A stretch of DNA of 64,000 nucleotides, taken from contig NZ_JAIETU010000003.1 in assembly GCF_019744875.1 (NCBI RefSeq), positions 248,001-312,000 of the forward strand, given 5' to 3'. Below the pieces are notes generated by a model. That model worked only from the letters and a program-made list of their open reading frames with translations. It was not told the DNA's origin and ran no database searches. A program made the translations under genes and the position numbers. Shown one piece after another: positions 19,231-26,982 of this stretch (within the stretch, counting starts at the first letter, position 1; each line of letters begins with the position of its first letter). This DNA is from Hyphomicrobium sp. Its GTDB lineage: Bacteria > Pseudomonadota > Alphaproteobacteria > Rhizobiales > Hyphomicrobiaceae.

Positions 19231-19605
19231 ATGCAATTGAGACAAATGCGATACGCGCGCATCGACGGCACCGAAGTGGTCGTCGAGGTCACCTCTGAAA
19301 AGGAGGCCCGCGCGGCGATCAAGGAGCTGAGGCACAAGAAGAAGGAGCTGGCCCTTCTGAAGCGCCGCCTGGCCAAGCAGGAGCAGACGGCCCGCCGGCT
19401 CGTCGAGCGCGCCGAAGCAGTGGACCAGCGCGAAGCCCGCCAGCGGGGCCTGTTCGCAACCCTGCGGCGCGTCTCACGCGTCTTCAAGAAACGTAAGGCC
19501 CTGCCCGATCCCGAAAGCTTCCGCCGCGATCTCGATCAAGCCGATGAAATCCTACACAATATCGACAGTTGCGTGATCCAGCTCGAAGGCCGGCTGCTGG
19601 GATGA
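19231..19605 (+). CDS. Small coiled-coil protein
   Basis: This 124-residue, highly charged protein has no membrane segment. Residues 20-70 are rich in Lys, Glu, Arg and Ala with heptad-like spacing (AIKELRHKKKELALLKRRLA), so a long coiled coil is likely. A second helical region (RRDLDQADEILHNIDSCV) follows. I recognise no family. It lies 110 bases before the ECF sigma gene on the same strand, with a promoter-like sequence in between, so it is probably a separate unit. Confidence 0.6.
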   Translation: MQLRQMRYARIDGTEVVVEVTSEKEARAAIKELRHKKKELALLKRRLAKQEQTARRLVERAEAVDQREARQRGLFATLRRVSRVFKKRKALPDPESFRRDLDQADEILHNIDSCVIQLEGRLLG

Positions 19606-19658
19606 TCCGCCAGCAGAGTCGTTATTCGGCCACAGATGCCGCGAATACACCGCGCTTA

Positions 19659-19684
19659 GGAATAACCCACGGGGAGGGTGCGTT
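19659..19684 (+). promoter_or_regulatory. ECF-type promoter-like sequence upstream of the sigma gene
   Basis: GGAAT (19659-19663), 17 bases, then CGTT (19681-19684). This differs by one base from the alphaproteobacterial general-stress (EcfG) pattern GGAAC-N16/17-CGTT and lies 31 bases before the sigma-factor ATG. ECF sigma genes often read their own promoters, so it could be autoregulatory or a target of EcfG. Confidence 0.45.
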
Positions 19685-19714
19685 GTATCCAACAGTCGCG
19701 GAGAGGGGACCGTG

Positions 19715-20248
19715 ATGGATGAAATCCAGTCGCGGATGATCGAGCTACTACCGCGCCTACGCCGTTTCGCGCTCGCGCTCACAGGAGACAAAGACAAGGC
19801 TGACGACCTTGTCCAGGACACGTGCGAGCGCGCGCTCTCACACCTCGATCAATGGCAACCCGGAACGAGTCTTGATAGTTGGATGTATCGCATCACTCAA
19901 AACATCTGGATTGACCACCACCGCAGCCGCAAGAGCCACGGGGAGCAACAGCAGATCGAGGAAGTGGCCGAGCTTCCAGGTGTCGACGGCCGCCACTTCA
20001 CCGAAATGCGCCTCACCCTCGCCGCGGTGACGGAAAGCATTTCCCGTCTGCCCGCCGATCAGCAGGTTCTGGTGGCGATGGTCTGCGTGGAAGGCATTCC
20101 CTACAAGGAGGCAGCAGCTATTCTCGGCATTCCCATCGGCACGGTCATGAGCCGCTTGTCGCGCGCGCGCCAGACGCTCTACGCAGCGCTCACGGAGCTG
20201 CCGGCGCAAGAACCGGCTGCCGTTCGCGCATCGGTCCGGGAGCGCTGA
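19715..20248 (+). CDS. ECF-type RNA polymerase sigma factor
   Basis: The 177-residue protein has both conserved ECF regions: sigma-2 (ALTGDKDKADDLVQDTCERA and SLDSWMYRITQNIWIDHHR) and sigma-4 with helix-turn-helix (YKEAAAILGIPIGTVMSRLS). The next gene starts after one base and encodes its likely membrane anti-sigma partner, so this is a classical extracytoplasmic signalling pair. A GTG codon directly precedes the ATG. The signal is not evident; the periplasmic Cys in the anti-sigma factor may be relevant. Confidence 0.95.
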   Translation: MDEIQSRMIELLPRLRRFALALTGDKDKADDLVQDTCERALSHLDQWQPGTSLDSWMYRITQNIWIDHHRSRKSHGEQQQIEEVAELPGVDGRHFTEMRLTLAAVTESISRLPADQQVLVAMVCVEGIPYKEAAAILGIPIGTVMSRLSRARQTLYAALTELPAQEPAAVRASVRER

Positions 20249-20249
20249 C

Positions 20250-21110
20250 ATGATGGCGATTTCTGACGAGGACCTGATGCGATTTGCCGATGGCGAACTA
20301 GCACCTGCCGCAGCCTCCGCGATCGAGCAGCGCATGCTGCACGACGCAGAGCTGCGCCGCCGCCTCGACGTTTTCATCGTCACACGCGCGCCCCTCGCCG
20401 CCGTCTTCGACGAGGTGCTGACTGAGCCGGTACCTGATCGCCTGATCGCCGCCGTCCTGCGCGGCGCGCCCTCCAGCCGCGGCACGCCCATCGGCTTCAT
20501 GAGCATGCCCAGGCAGATGAGCTGGACCGAGCGCCTGCGCGCAGGCCTGGATCGCGCCGCCGCCGCACTCTCGCCCGCGCAGTTCTCTCCGGCGTTCGCC
20601 GCCGGTCTTGCCGCCGCGGTTCTCTCGGCAGGCACGGTCGGCTGGCTCGCGGGCCGCGCTTCCGCGCCGCTCCCGATGATCACGGCGACCGCCAGCGGCC
20701 TCGTGGCCTCCGGCGCGCTCGCCAACGCCCTGGAAGCAACGCCCAGCGAAAGCGCCTATGCGGGCGACCGCGCCACCATCGTTCCAGTGCTGTCGTTTGC
20801 CACCGAAGCGGACGGCGTCTGCCGCGAGTATCGGATCCTGCGCACCGACGCCGGTCCGGACTACGCGGGGCTCGCCTGCCGCACGCCGCAAGGCGCCTGG
20901 AATGTTGCGCTCCATGTTGGCACGCCGAAAAATCCGCCCGCAAACCCGAATGCACCGCATCAGACAGCGGGCGGGCAAGCGATCGCCGAAATCGACGAAC
21001 TGGTCGCGACGCTGATTTCCGGAAACGCGTTCGGCAACGAGGACGAAGCCGAGCGGATCAAGAATTCCTGGCGCGGCGCGCAGAAGCCGGCGACGGCAGC
21101 CGGCCAGTAA
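20250..21110 (+). CDS. Membrane anti-sigma factor
   Basis: The 286-residue product has an N-terminal cytoplasmic region (DEDLMRFADGELAPAAASAI) of the type that holds sigma factors, one transmembrane helix at about residues 110-131 (FAAGLAAAVLSAGTVGWLAG), and a periplasmic domain with two Cys (DGVCREYRILR and GLACRTPQG). It lacks the HxxxCxxC zinc motif of many anti-sigma factors. Translation is likely coupled to the sigma gene, with which it nearly overlaps. The two periplasmic Cys could form a redox-sensitive disulfide; this is inference. Confidence 0.85.
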   Translation: MMAISDEDLMRFADGELAPAAASAIEQRMLHDAELRRRLDVFIVTRAPLAAVFDEVLTEPVPDRLIAAVLRGAPSSRGTPIGFMSMPRQMSWTERLRAGLDRAAAALSPAQFSPAFAAGLAAAVLSAGTVGWLAGRASAPLPMITATASGLVASGALANALEATPSESAYAGDRATIVPVLSFATEADGVCREYRILRTDAGPDYAGLACRTPQGAWNVALHVGTPKNPPANPNAPHQTAGGQAIAEIDELVATLISGNAFGNEDEAERIKNSWRGAQKPATAAGQ

Positions 21111-21216
21111 GGGCTGGCCGTTACCCAGAGGCGCCGGAAAAACAAGAGGCTCGCAGCCGCATTGACGCGCGCGCACGGCGGCGCATGGAGGCCCGGACCA
21201 CTATGGACGGTGCCCC

Positions 21217-23439
21217 CTATGGCCCAGCGCCTGCGCGCATGAGCGTCGTCTTTGCGCCCCACGCATCGCTCGCTGCCTCGACCGGTCGCGGCAGCACGGG
21301 CACGGTATCGTCGGCCGCAACGGCAGTGCCGTCGCCGCACACGGTGGGCGCCATGGCAAGCCCCGCGCCGTACATCGGATCGCGCCCCGGCGGGCCGAGA
21401 TCGCGCACCGACAGCTTCGGCAGCAGCTTCGCCTTCTGGCCCGTGAACGCAAGATCGCCCTGCGTCGCAAGAATGGCCGTCACGAAAGGCGCCGCAAACG
21501 ACGTGCCGGTCCTGTAGCCCTGCTGGGCTTTCGGCAGCGCGGTTACGACATCCACGCCCGGCGCCGCAAGATCGATATGCGTGCCGCGATTGGCCTTCGT
21601 GTAGGTGTTGCCCTTGCGGTTGATGGCCGTCACCGCGATCACCTGCGGGTAGGCGGCCGGATAGCTCGGCGGCGCATTCGGACCCATGTTTCCGGCCGCA
21701 GCCACGAACACGATGCCCTTCTTGCTCATCCGCGCGATCGCCCGCGCGATCGCGGGATCCTGCGGACCCGAGAAGCTCATGTTGACGATGTTGACCTTGC
21801 TCTCCTCGAGCCAGGCGAGCGCGCCGAGCAGGCGCACGGTATCGGTGGAGGCGTTGCCCGTGATGTCGCTGCGGAACGCCGTCGCCAGGAAGTAGTGCGC
21901 ACCAGGGGCCAGACCCGGCGTGCTGGTGTCCGGATTGCCGGCCAGGAGCGAGAGCACCGCCGTGCCGTGCCAGTCGTAAGGCGACGGCTTCTCATGATCG
22001 AGGAACGCGCGGCTCGTGGCCTTCAGCCCCGTAAAGGAGGGATGGCCGATGTCGAACGATGTATCGATGATGCCGATCTTGGCCGACTTCGTGCACGCGC
22101 CCGCAGCCCGGCTCCAGTTGATGAACTTCCGGCCGAAGCACACGGCGTCGGGACAGGGCTGCGCCGTCGCCGGCGTGATGGCGCGTTTGTCGGGCGCGCC
22201 CGGATCGGTTTCACCGAGCGAGCCGAGGAAGATGCTGTAGGCGAAGTTCTGCATGACCGAGGTCTGCAGCGCCTTGTGCAGCTCGCGCTCGGCTTCGTTG
22301 ACGTCGTAGGTTGCCCCGCGCACGCGCTGCACCGCGCTCTTGCCACCCGTCGGCGCGGGATCCGAGACCTCGAAACCGCGATCTTGCAGCTTTTTGACGT
22401 CCGCCGGCGAAAGAGCCGGCACGACGAACTCACCCTGCCGCGCCTTGGCAAACATGTCGGTCGGCAATTCCGCGCCCTTGTCCTTGCCCGGATAGGTCAC
22501 CGGAACGGGCGGGGGCAGCGATGGCAGCGGCGCTCTCGGAAGAGCGGCCTTGTTGGGGGCACGATCGGCGACCGGCGGAGGCGGCGGAGCGCCCTTGACC
22601 CACGGTGTCTTTCCGTCCGCCCACGTCTTCGCGGGCGGTGGCTGAGTTGGATTTGGCAGGGCGACGGGAGCAGGCGCATCCCGTTCGCGGTCGCGCCGCG
22701 CGCGGTCCTCGTCAAGCCGGCGCTGGTTGTCCTGGTCGCGCGCCAACTGATCGACTTGGCGTTTCCGGTCGGCGTCGAGATCTTTGGTGCGCTGTTCGAA
22801 ATCTTTCACGTTCGGCGCATCGGCACGGTCGTCCTTCTGCGGGTTCTCCGCCCGGCGACGGGCGTCGTCCTGCTGCCGTTTCTGATCGCGCAGCGCCTGC
22901 TTGCGCTGTTCCTCCTCGGCGGCCCGCCGCGCCTGGTCCATGGCCTTCTGCGCGTCGCGCTCGGCCTCGCGCATGCGTTTTTCCTGCTCGCGTTGCGCCT
23001 CGCGCTGAGCCTGCTCCTGGGCGCGCATGGCTTCGCGCATCGCCGCTTCGCGCGCCTTATCCGCCTCGCGCATCATGCGTTCCTGCTCGCGGCGCATGTC
23101 GCGTTCCATTTCTTCCTGGCGCTTGCGCGCCTCGCGCTCGGCCGCCTTCTGCGCTTCTTCCGCAGCTTTCTGCATGGCGCGCTGATTGAGCTCCTGCTCG
23201 CGCCGCTGCCGCTCCATTTCGGCCTGTATTTCGCGTAGCTTGCGCTCGAAATCACTGCTCTGATTGTTTTTGTTCTTGTCGTGGGCAACGGCCTCAGGGC
23301 CCGACGCCGAGACCACCAAGCCCGCGAGGCACGCGGCCAACACAAGGCGCGCGCACGCAGCAAACCCGCGCCGCGGCATGCCCCGGAACGTCACGAACCG
23401 CGCGAACACGGCCCGCTGGAACACGGTACGATGATCCAT
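21217..23439 (-). CDS. Subtilisin-like (S8) serine protease with N-terminal coiled coil
   Basis: With the ATG at 23439 the product is 740 residues. It has an N-terminal signal-like stretch (ARLVLAACLAGLVVSASGPE), then about 190 residues made almost only of Glu, Arg, Ala, Gln and Met (a very charged coiled coil), a Pro-rich linker, and a C-terminal subtilase domain. The catalytic triad is intact: Asp in GIIDTSFDIGHP, His in DWHGTAVLSLL, and Ser in YRTGTSFAAPFV. The protein is predicted to be exported. An ATG at 23379 gives a more compact signal peptide and is a real alternative. Flanking genes are the convergent anti-sigma factor and ctrA. Confidence 0.85.
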   Translation of the reverse strand: MDHRTVFQRAVFARFVTFRGMPRRGFAACARLVLAACLAGLVVSASGPEAVAHDKNKNNQSSDFERKLREIQAEMERQRREQELNQRAMQKAAEEAQKAAEREARKRQEEMERDMRREQERMMREADKAREAAMREAMRAQEQAQREAQREQEKRMREAERDAQKAMDQARRAAEEEQRKQALRDQKRQQDDARRRAENPQKDDRADAPNVKDFEQRTKDLDADRKRQVDQLARDQDNQRRLDEDRARRDRERDAPAPVALPNPTQPPPAKTWADGKTPWVKGAPPPPPVADRAPNKAALPRAPLPSLPPPVPVTYPGKDKGAELPTDMFAKARQGEFVVPALSPADVKKLQDRGFEVSDPAPTGGKSAVQRVRGATYDVNEAERELHKALQTSVMQNFAYSIFLGSLGETDPGAPDKRAITPATAQPCPDAVCFGRKFINWSRAAGACTKSAKIGIIDTSFDIGHPSFTGLKATSRAFLDHEKPSPYDWHGTAVLSLLAGNPDTSTPGLAPGAHYFLATAFRSDITGNASTDTVRLLGALAWLEESKVNIVNMSFSGPQDPAIARAIARMSKKGIVFVAAAGNMGPNAPPSYPAAYPQVIAVTAINRKGNTYTKANRGTHIDLAAPGVDVVTALPKAQQGYRTGTSFAAPFVTAILATQGDLAFTGQKAKLLPKLSVRDLGPPGRDPMYGAGLAMAPTVCGDGTAVAADDTVPVLPRPVEAASDAWGAKTTLMRAGAGP

Positions 23440-23741
23440 GTCTTCAAGCCCCCGCCCACACACGGCCCCCTGGCGAAATGTGGTTCGACGCAACCAACAA
23501 GAGGCACAATCGACCTCGTTGTCTATGTCTCGAAAACATCACGCCTAGCTCTAAAAAGAGTCCGTCTTGCGGCTTGATCTCATTTTGCAGGAGAATTTTT
23601 GCCTGTGCTCAAAACGAGCCAATTCAATTTCTTCGCCGGGCGTCTCGAAAGCGCCGCAAAAAAAATTAAAGGCGCCTTTCGGTCCGAGCGATCGGATCGA
23701 AAGACGCCTTCGATGAGTGCGCGAGCGGATACGGCGCGGCG
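23440..23741. other. Intergenic region between ctrA and the S8 protease gene
   Basis: These 302 bases hold the ctrA terminator (23658-23710) and, further left, the presumed promoter of the protease gene, which is AT-richer around 23520-23640. No gene is supported. Confidence 0.6.
23658..23710 (-). terminator. Strong intrinsic terminator of ctrA
   Basis: On the minus strand a stem of three blocks (AAGGCG, CTTTCG and TCCGA with their partners) separated by single mismatches closes on the loop TCGC; the arms are 23669-23687 and 23692-23710. It is followed directly by TTTAATTTTTTTT (23658-23670 in plus coordinates). It starts 32 bases after the ctrA stop. Confidence 0.9.
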
Positions 23742-24440
23742 TTAGGCGGCGGCGATGCTCTCGTCGCCCGGATTGCGCAGCACGTAACCGCGGCCCCAGA
23801 CCGTTTCGATGTAGTGATGACCGCCGGTCGCGACCTGCAGCTTCTTGCGGAGCTTGCAGATGAACACGTCGATGATCTTGAGCTCGGGCTCGTCCATGCC
23901 GCCGTAGAGATGATTGAGGAACATCTCCTTGGTGAGCGTCGTGCCCTTACGCAGCGAGAGCAGCTCGAGCATCTGGTACTCTTTACCGGTGAGGTGGACG
24001 CGCTGTCCGTTGACCTCGACCGTCTTGGTATCGAGGTTGACCCGGAGGTCGCCCGTCTCGATGACCGACTGTGCGTGCCCTTTCGAGCGACGCACGATGG
24101 CGTGAATGCGTGCGACGAGCTCATCCTTATGGAAGGGCTTCGTCATGTAGTCGTCGGCGCCGAAGCCCAGGCCACGCACCTTATCCTCGATCTGAGCAAG
24201 CCCAGAGAGAATGAGGATCGGCGTCTGAACCTTCGCCACTCGAAGCATCTTCAGGACTTCATACCCGCTCATGTCCGGCAGGTTGATGTCGAGAAGAATG
24301 ATGTCGTAGTCATAAAGCTTGCCGAGATCGACGCCCTCTTCGCCGAGGTCCGTCGTATAGACGTTGAAACCCTCGGACTGAAGCATCAGCTCGATGCTTT
24401 GCGCAGTTGCGCTGTCGTCCTCGATCAGAAGGACCCGCAT
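23742..24440 (-). CDS. ctrA: Cell-cycle master response regulator CtrA
   Basis: The 232-residue OmpR/PhoB-type regulator starts with [20 protein letters not shown]. Phosphoacceptor Asp51 lies in IILLDINLP, the receiver also has Lys in TKPF, and the C-terminal winged helix contains the strongly conserved [14 protein letters not shown] recognition region. In alphaproteobacteria CtrA binds TTAA-N7-TTAA sites and controls replication initiation, division, flagella and cell polarity. Here it is divergent from fliJ, with a 623-base regulatory region between them, and sciP, which restrains CtrA, lies 2 kb away. A strong terminator follows. Confidence 0.98.
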   Translation of the reverse strand: MRVLLIEDDSATAQSIELMLQSEGFNVYTTDLGEEGVDLGKLYDYDIILLDINLPDMSGYEVLKMLRVAKVQTPILILSGLAQIEDKVRGLGFGADDYMTKPFHKDELVARIHAIVRRSKGHAQSVIETGDLRVNLDTKTVEVNGQRVHLTGKEYQMLELLSLRKGTTLTKEMFLNHLYGGMDEPELKIIDVFICKLRKKLQVATGGHHYIETVWGRGYVLRNPGDESIAAA

Positions 24441-25063
24441 GCTAATTCCCTCTTCCTTGCCCCATCACAAGGCGCGCCGCCTGAAATCTTAATGGAAAGC
24501 TACAGCTACGCAGACAAACCTGTCCAAACCGTAACGACAAAAGTAACAATCACAGGTTAACAAATCCTAATTTCCGTTTCGAAACATACAAAACTCTGTG
24601 TTGGTCCAATTTCACCCACGCGGGACAAAATACTCCCCCTCGCGCCGAAGGCTCGGCGCGTCAAATATGGCGAAAATAGAGACTGATCCTTCCCCCTCGA
24701 AGGCCGCTCAGAACATTTCAGGACCGGCCTCGACGCTGCGAAGCGAGGGAGCCGGCACACCCGGACGCCGAACGACACGAATCAAGAGGTAACAGAATTC
24801 GCCCGCTAGCCCTAGGGCCCGAAAACAACTACAACGGTAGGGCGACGTAAAAAATGAGCTAATGAGCTTACGCCGTTGCTTTACCGCAACTTAATGGGAT
24901 CGTGCCATGGTAAAGACAACCGGGGATCGGACCTCCGGTTCACCAGCGTACCCGCCAGAGTATTTGGCCGGGATGGAAGCACCTGAAGACCGCTCGGAAA
25001 CGGCCGATTGGCACGGTTCTTGAGACTGAGACTTCAGGTGTTCTTGAGTAGGGGTAACGGACG
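24441..25063. promoter_or_regulatory. ctrA-fliJ divergent regulatory region
   Basis: These 623 bases between two divergent start codons hold no convincing gene. They are AT-richer than the surrounding genes, particularly 24481-24600 and 24840-24905. A near-consensus CtrA box is at 24880-24894; a TTAAC half-site (24557-24561) with a poor partner lies 116 bases from the ctrA start. The length fits the multi-promoter control known for ctrA in related bacteria. Confidence 0.6.
24880..24894. promoter_or_regulatory. Candidate CtrA binding site
   Basis: TTTA (24880-24883), seven bases, TTAA (24891-24894) matches the CtrA consensus TTAA-N7-TTAA at seven of eight positions. It lies 170 bases before fliJ and 440 bases before ctrA, so it could serve either gene. 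Confidence 0.5.
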
Positions 25064-25444
25064 ATGAAGGCACGCGAGACAGCTTTGAAGCTGAAGCGCT
25101 TCGAAATGGACGAGAGGGCCCGCAAGGTTGGCGATCTCGAACAGATGATCAGGGAATTCGAAACGATCGCCGGCGACTTGGATCGCCAGATCCAGGCCGA
25201 AGAAGACCGCACCGGGATTAAAGACCCGAAGCATTTCTCTTATTCGACTTTCGCCAAATCGGCCGCCCTTCGCCGCGACAACTTGCGCGCGTCGATTGCC
25301 GGACTTCGCGGCAAGCTTGAAGCGGCCCAGTCGGATTTCGACACGGCCAAGCAGCAGCTCGCCCGCTTCACCACCGACCAGCCGCGCGAGCTGAGCCGCC
25401 CGCGCCGCCGCCACGAGCGTACCGGCGGACTTTCGCTCCGCTAG
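25064..25444 (+). CDS. fliJ: Flagellar export chaperone FliJ-like protein
   Basis: The 126-residue, highly charged all-helical protein begins MKARETALKLKRFEMDERAR, the FliJ pattern, and continues as a coiled coil up to about residue 108, with a basic tail. FliJ is the stalk-like partner of the flagellar export ATPase FliI. No fliI is in the window. It is divergent from ctrA, which controls flagellar genes in this group. An ATG with a GGGGTAACGGACG leader starts the frame, and a very long stem-loop follows the stop. Because FliJ sequences are diverse, the call rests on length, pattern and context. Confidence 0.75.
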   Translation: MKARETALKLKRFEMDERARKVGDLEQMIREFETIAGDLDRQIQAEEDRTGIKDPKHFSYSTFAKSAALRRDNLRASIAGLRGKLEAAQSDFDTAKQQLARFTTDQPRELSRPRRRHERTGGLSLR

Positions 25445-25479
25445 CCGGAACGAAATCCCCCAGCCGCTTCCAAGTCGCG

Positions 25480-25550
25480 GAACGCAACAGGGTCGGCACG
25501 CAGGAGGGCTTGAGGGAGCCCCCCTGCGTGCCGACTTGCGTTCGCCGTTT
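25480..25550 (+). terminator. Very long stem-loop after fliJ
   Basis: Three stacked stems close on the loop TGAGGG: GAACGCAA with TTGCGTTC (25480-25487, 25536-25543), a 13-base stem (25492-25504, 25523-25535) and GGGCT with AGCCC (25506-25510, 25517-25521), with only a 4-base bulge and one mismatch. It ends near GTTTT. About 26 base pairs is more than a terminator needs. Confidence 0.75.
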
Positions 25551-25715
25551 TCCCATGCCACTCCGCAAGGCGTAAGGCGCGCCGCACCCCCGCGCGCGCC
25601 GGCCCGGATCGGAAACCGGCCACCGGACCGCCATCGATCGGTTGTCGCAAGACCCGCCGGGATGTCCGTCCGAAATGTCGTCCGTCCGAAACGTCCGAGT
25701 GCGCCACACCAAACC

Positions 25716-26321
25716 ATGCGTTGCAGGCAAGCAAACACGGTCGCGATTATCGGTCTGCTGACGGCGGCTCTCTCGGGCTGCTCCGGCAGCGGCCTGACGC
25801 CGCCCGTCATTGGCGAACCAGCGCCCGCACCCGCCACGGCCGAGGTGAGCGATCCCTCCGCCCCGTCCGCGTTGCAGAAGCTTCTCTTACCGAAGGATGT
25901 CGTGGTCGGTACGCCGACCGAGGTCTACACCCGCATCGCGCGCGGCGTCCTGACCTGCTGGTTCGGGGCTGAAGGTCCCCTGAAAGCGCAATACATCTAT
26001 CACGCGGCGGCCGAACCGGCCTCACGCGGGGGAAATTCGGAAATCAAGATCATGACGCGCGACATGGCCGCGGATGATCCCCGCGCCCTCCGCGCCTATC
26101 GGGTCGCCATCTCGCCGTCGCAGGACAAAACCCGTGTCGAGATCGAAAACGTCCGCCTTCCCGAAGTCCTGGCGAACCGGCTCAAACTCGACGTCGAACG
26201 CTGGGCCGCGGCCGAAGACGGCGGATGCGGCGAAACACCGGTTACGGCCGGATGGGCCGCCGAACCGGCAGTTGCCGTTCAAGCCGCGAAAAACGACAAG
26301 AAGCACAAGAAAAAGCCGTGA
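25716..26321 (+). CDS. Putative lipoprotein, unknown function
   Basis: The 201-residue product has a lipoprotein signal: hydrophobic VAIIGLLTAALSGC with a lipobox LSGC, giving a lipidated Cys. The mature protein contains a domain with TPTEVYTRIARGVLTCWFG and EIKIMTRDMA, and a very basic tail (KNDKKHKKKP). The start is fixed by the lipoprotein signal; the frame is open 60 codons further upstream. I do not recognise the family. It sits between fliJ and sciP, and a role in the envelope is likely. Confidence 0.75.
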   Translation: MRCRQANTVAIIGLLTAALSGCSGSGLTPPVIGEPAPAPATAEVSDPSAPSALQKLLLPKDVVVGTPTEVYTRIARGVLTCWFGAEGPLKAQYIYHAAAEPASRGGNSEIKIMTRDMAADDPRALRAYRVAISPSQDKTRVEIENVRLPEVLANRLKLDVERWAAAEDGGCGETPVTAGWAAEPAVAVQAAKNDKKHKKKP

Positions 26322-26382
26322 CGCCGGCGCGCAGAGGTCAATCTGCGGGCCAGGCGGCCTCGAGCGTCCGCGGAAACGGCGC

Positions 26383-26661
26383 TCAGCTTCTGTAGTCTTG
26401 GATCCGCGTGGCGCGAAGCCCGGGAAGGCCATGCTTGTCGATCGACCGCTGCCAGGACAGGAACTCGTCCACGGTCAGCTTGTACCGTTCGCAGGCTTCT
26501 TCGATGCTCAACAGCCCGCCTCGCACAGCCGCGACGACCTCCGCCTTGCGGCGAATGACCCAACGCTTCGTATCCCGTGGCGGGAGATCTGCAACCGTCA
26601 GCGGGCTCCCATCGGGGCCGATGACATAGCGCACGCGCGCTCTCATGTGATGTTCGGTCAT
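26383..26661 (-). CDS. sciP: CtrA inhibitor protein SciP
   Basis: The 92-residue protein contains the DUF1153/SciP helix-turn-helix: VRYVIGPDGSPLTVADLPP, then KRWVIRRKAEVVAAVRGGLL and EEACERYKLTVDEFLSWQ. In Caulobacter SciP binds CtrA and DNA and blocks CtrA-dependent transcription after division. It lies within 2 kb of ctrA and fliJ, so this stretch joins activator, inhibitor and a motility gene. It is convergent with the lipoprotein gene. An AT-rich palindrome lies 34 bases upstream of its start and may control it. Confidence 0.95.
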   Translation of the reverse strand: MTEHHMRARVRYVIGPDGSPLTVADLPPRDTKRWVIRRKAEVVAAVRGGLLSIEEACERYKLTVDEFLSWQRSIDKHGLPGLRATRIQDYRS

Positions 26662-26982
26662 GATACTCGATACTAACTATTGACCAGCCACGACCTTAGC
26701 TTAATTCTATTAAACATAAGCTAAGCCATTGAGTAAACGTATCATAAAACTGGGTGCAGCGTCACGCGACGGCCCCCGTTATGGTTGACGCGTGCGCCCC
26801 CTCGCCGCCGGGAGGCCGTGTTTCCTGAGCAACGGCGGCTTGCACAGTCAGCAAACTGGCCATTACTATGCCCGGATGACGGCGTATCGCAGCGCTTCGC
26901 ACTGCGGTAAACCTTGCTGCGGCTGCATAGAATAGACCGCACAGGGCAGCATTCGGCTGCACGAGAAAAACGGAACAACCAC
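26662..26982. other. Intergenic region between sciP and mnmA
   Basis: These 321 bases between divergent genes hold the palindrome at 26695-26725 and an AT-rich stretch (26700-26760) suitable for sciP promoter elements. No reading frame here has coding character. Confidence 0.6.
26695..26725. promoter_or_regulatory. Palindrome upstream of sciP
   Basis: CTTAGCTTA (26695-26703) and TAAGCTAAG (26717-26725) are perfect 9-base inverted repeats around 13 AT-rich bases that contain a second TTAA. TTAA-N5-TTAA (26701-26713) resembles a CtrA site with shorter spacing. The element sits 34 bases before the sciP ATG, so it could be an operator. Confidence 0.55.

Noticed and set aside
21577-23238. Long plus-strand frame opposite the S8 protease gene
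   Set aside because: The opposite strand has the full Asp-His-Ser triad; this frame is a composition artefact.
24557-24571. Second CtrA-like site near the ctrA start
   Set aside because: One half-site is TTAA but the other (TAAT at spacing 7) matches poorly; kept only as a half-site.
24598-24792. 64-codon plus-strand frame in the ctrA-fliJ spacer
   Set aside because: It has no ribosome site, polar low-information composition, and lies in regulatory DNA.
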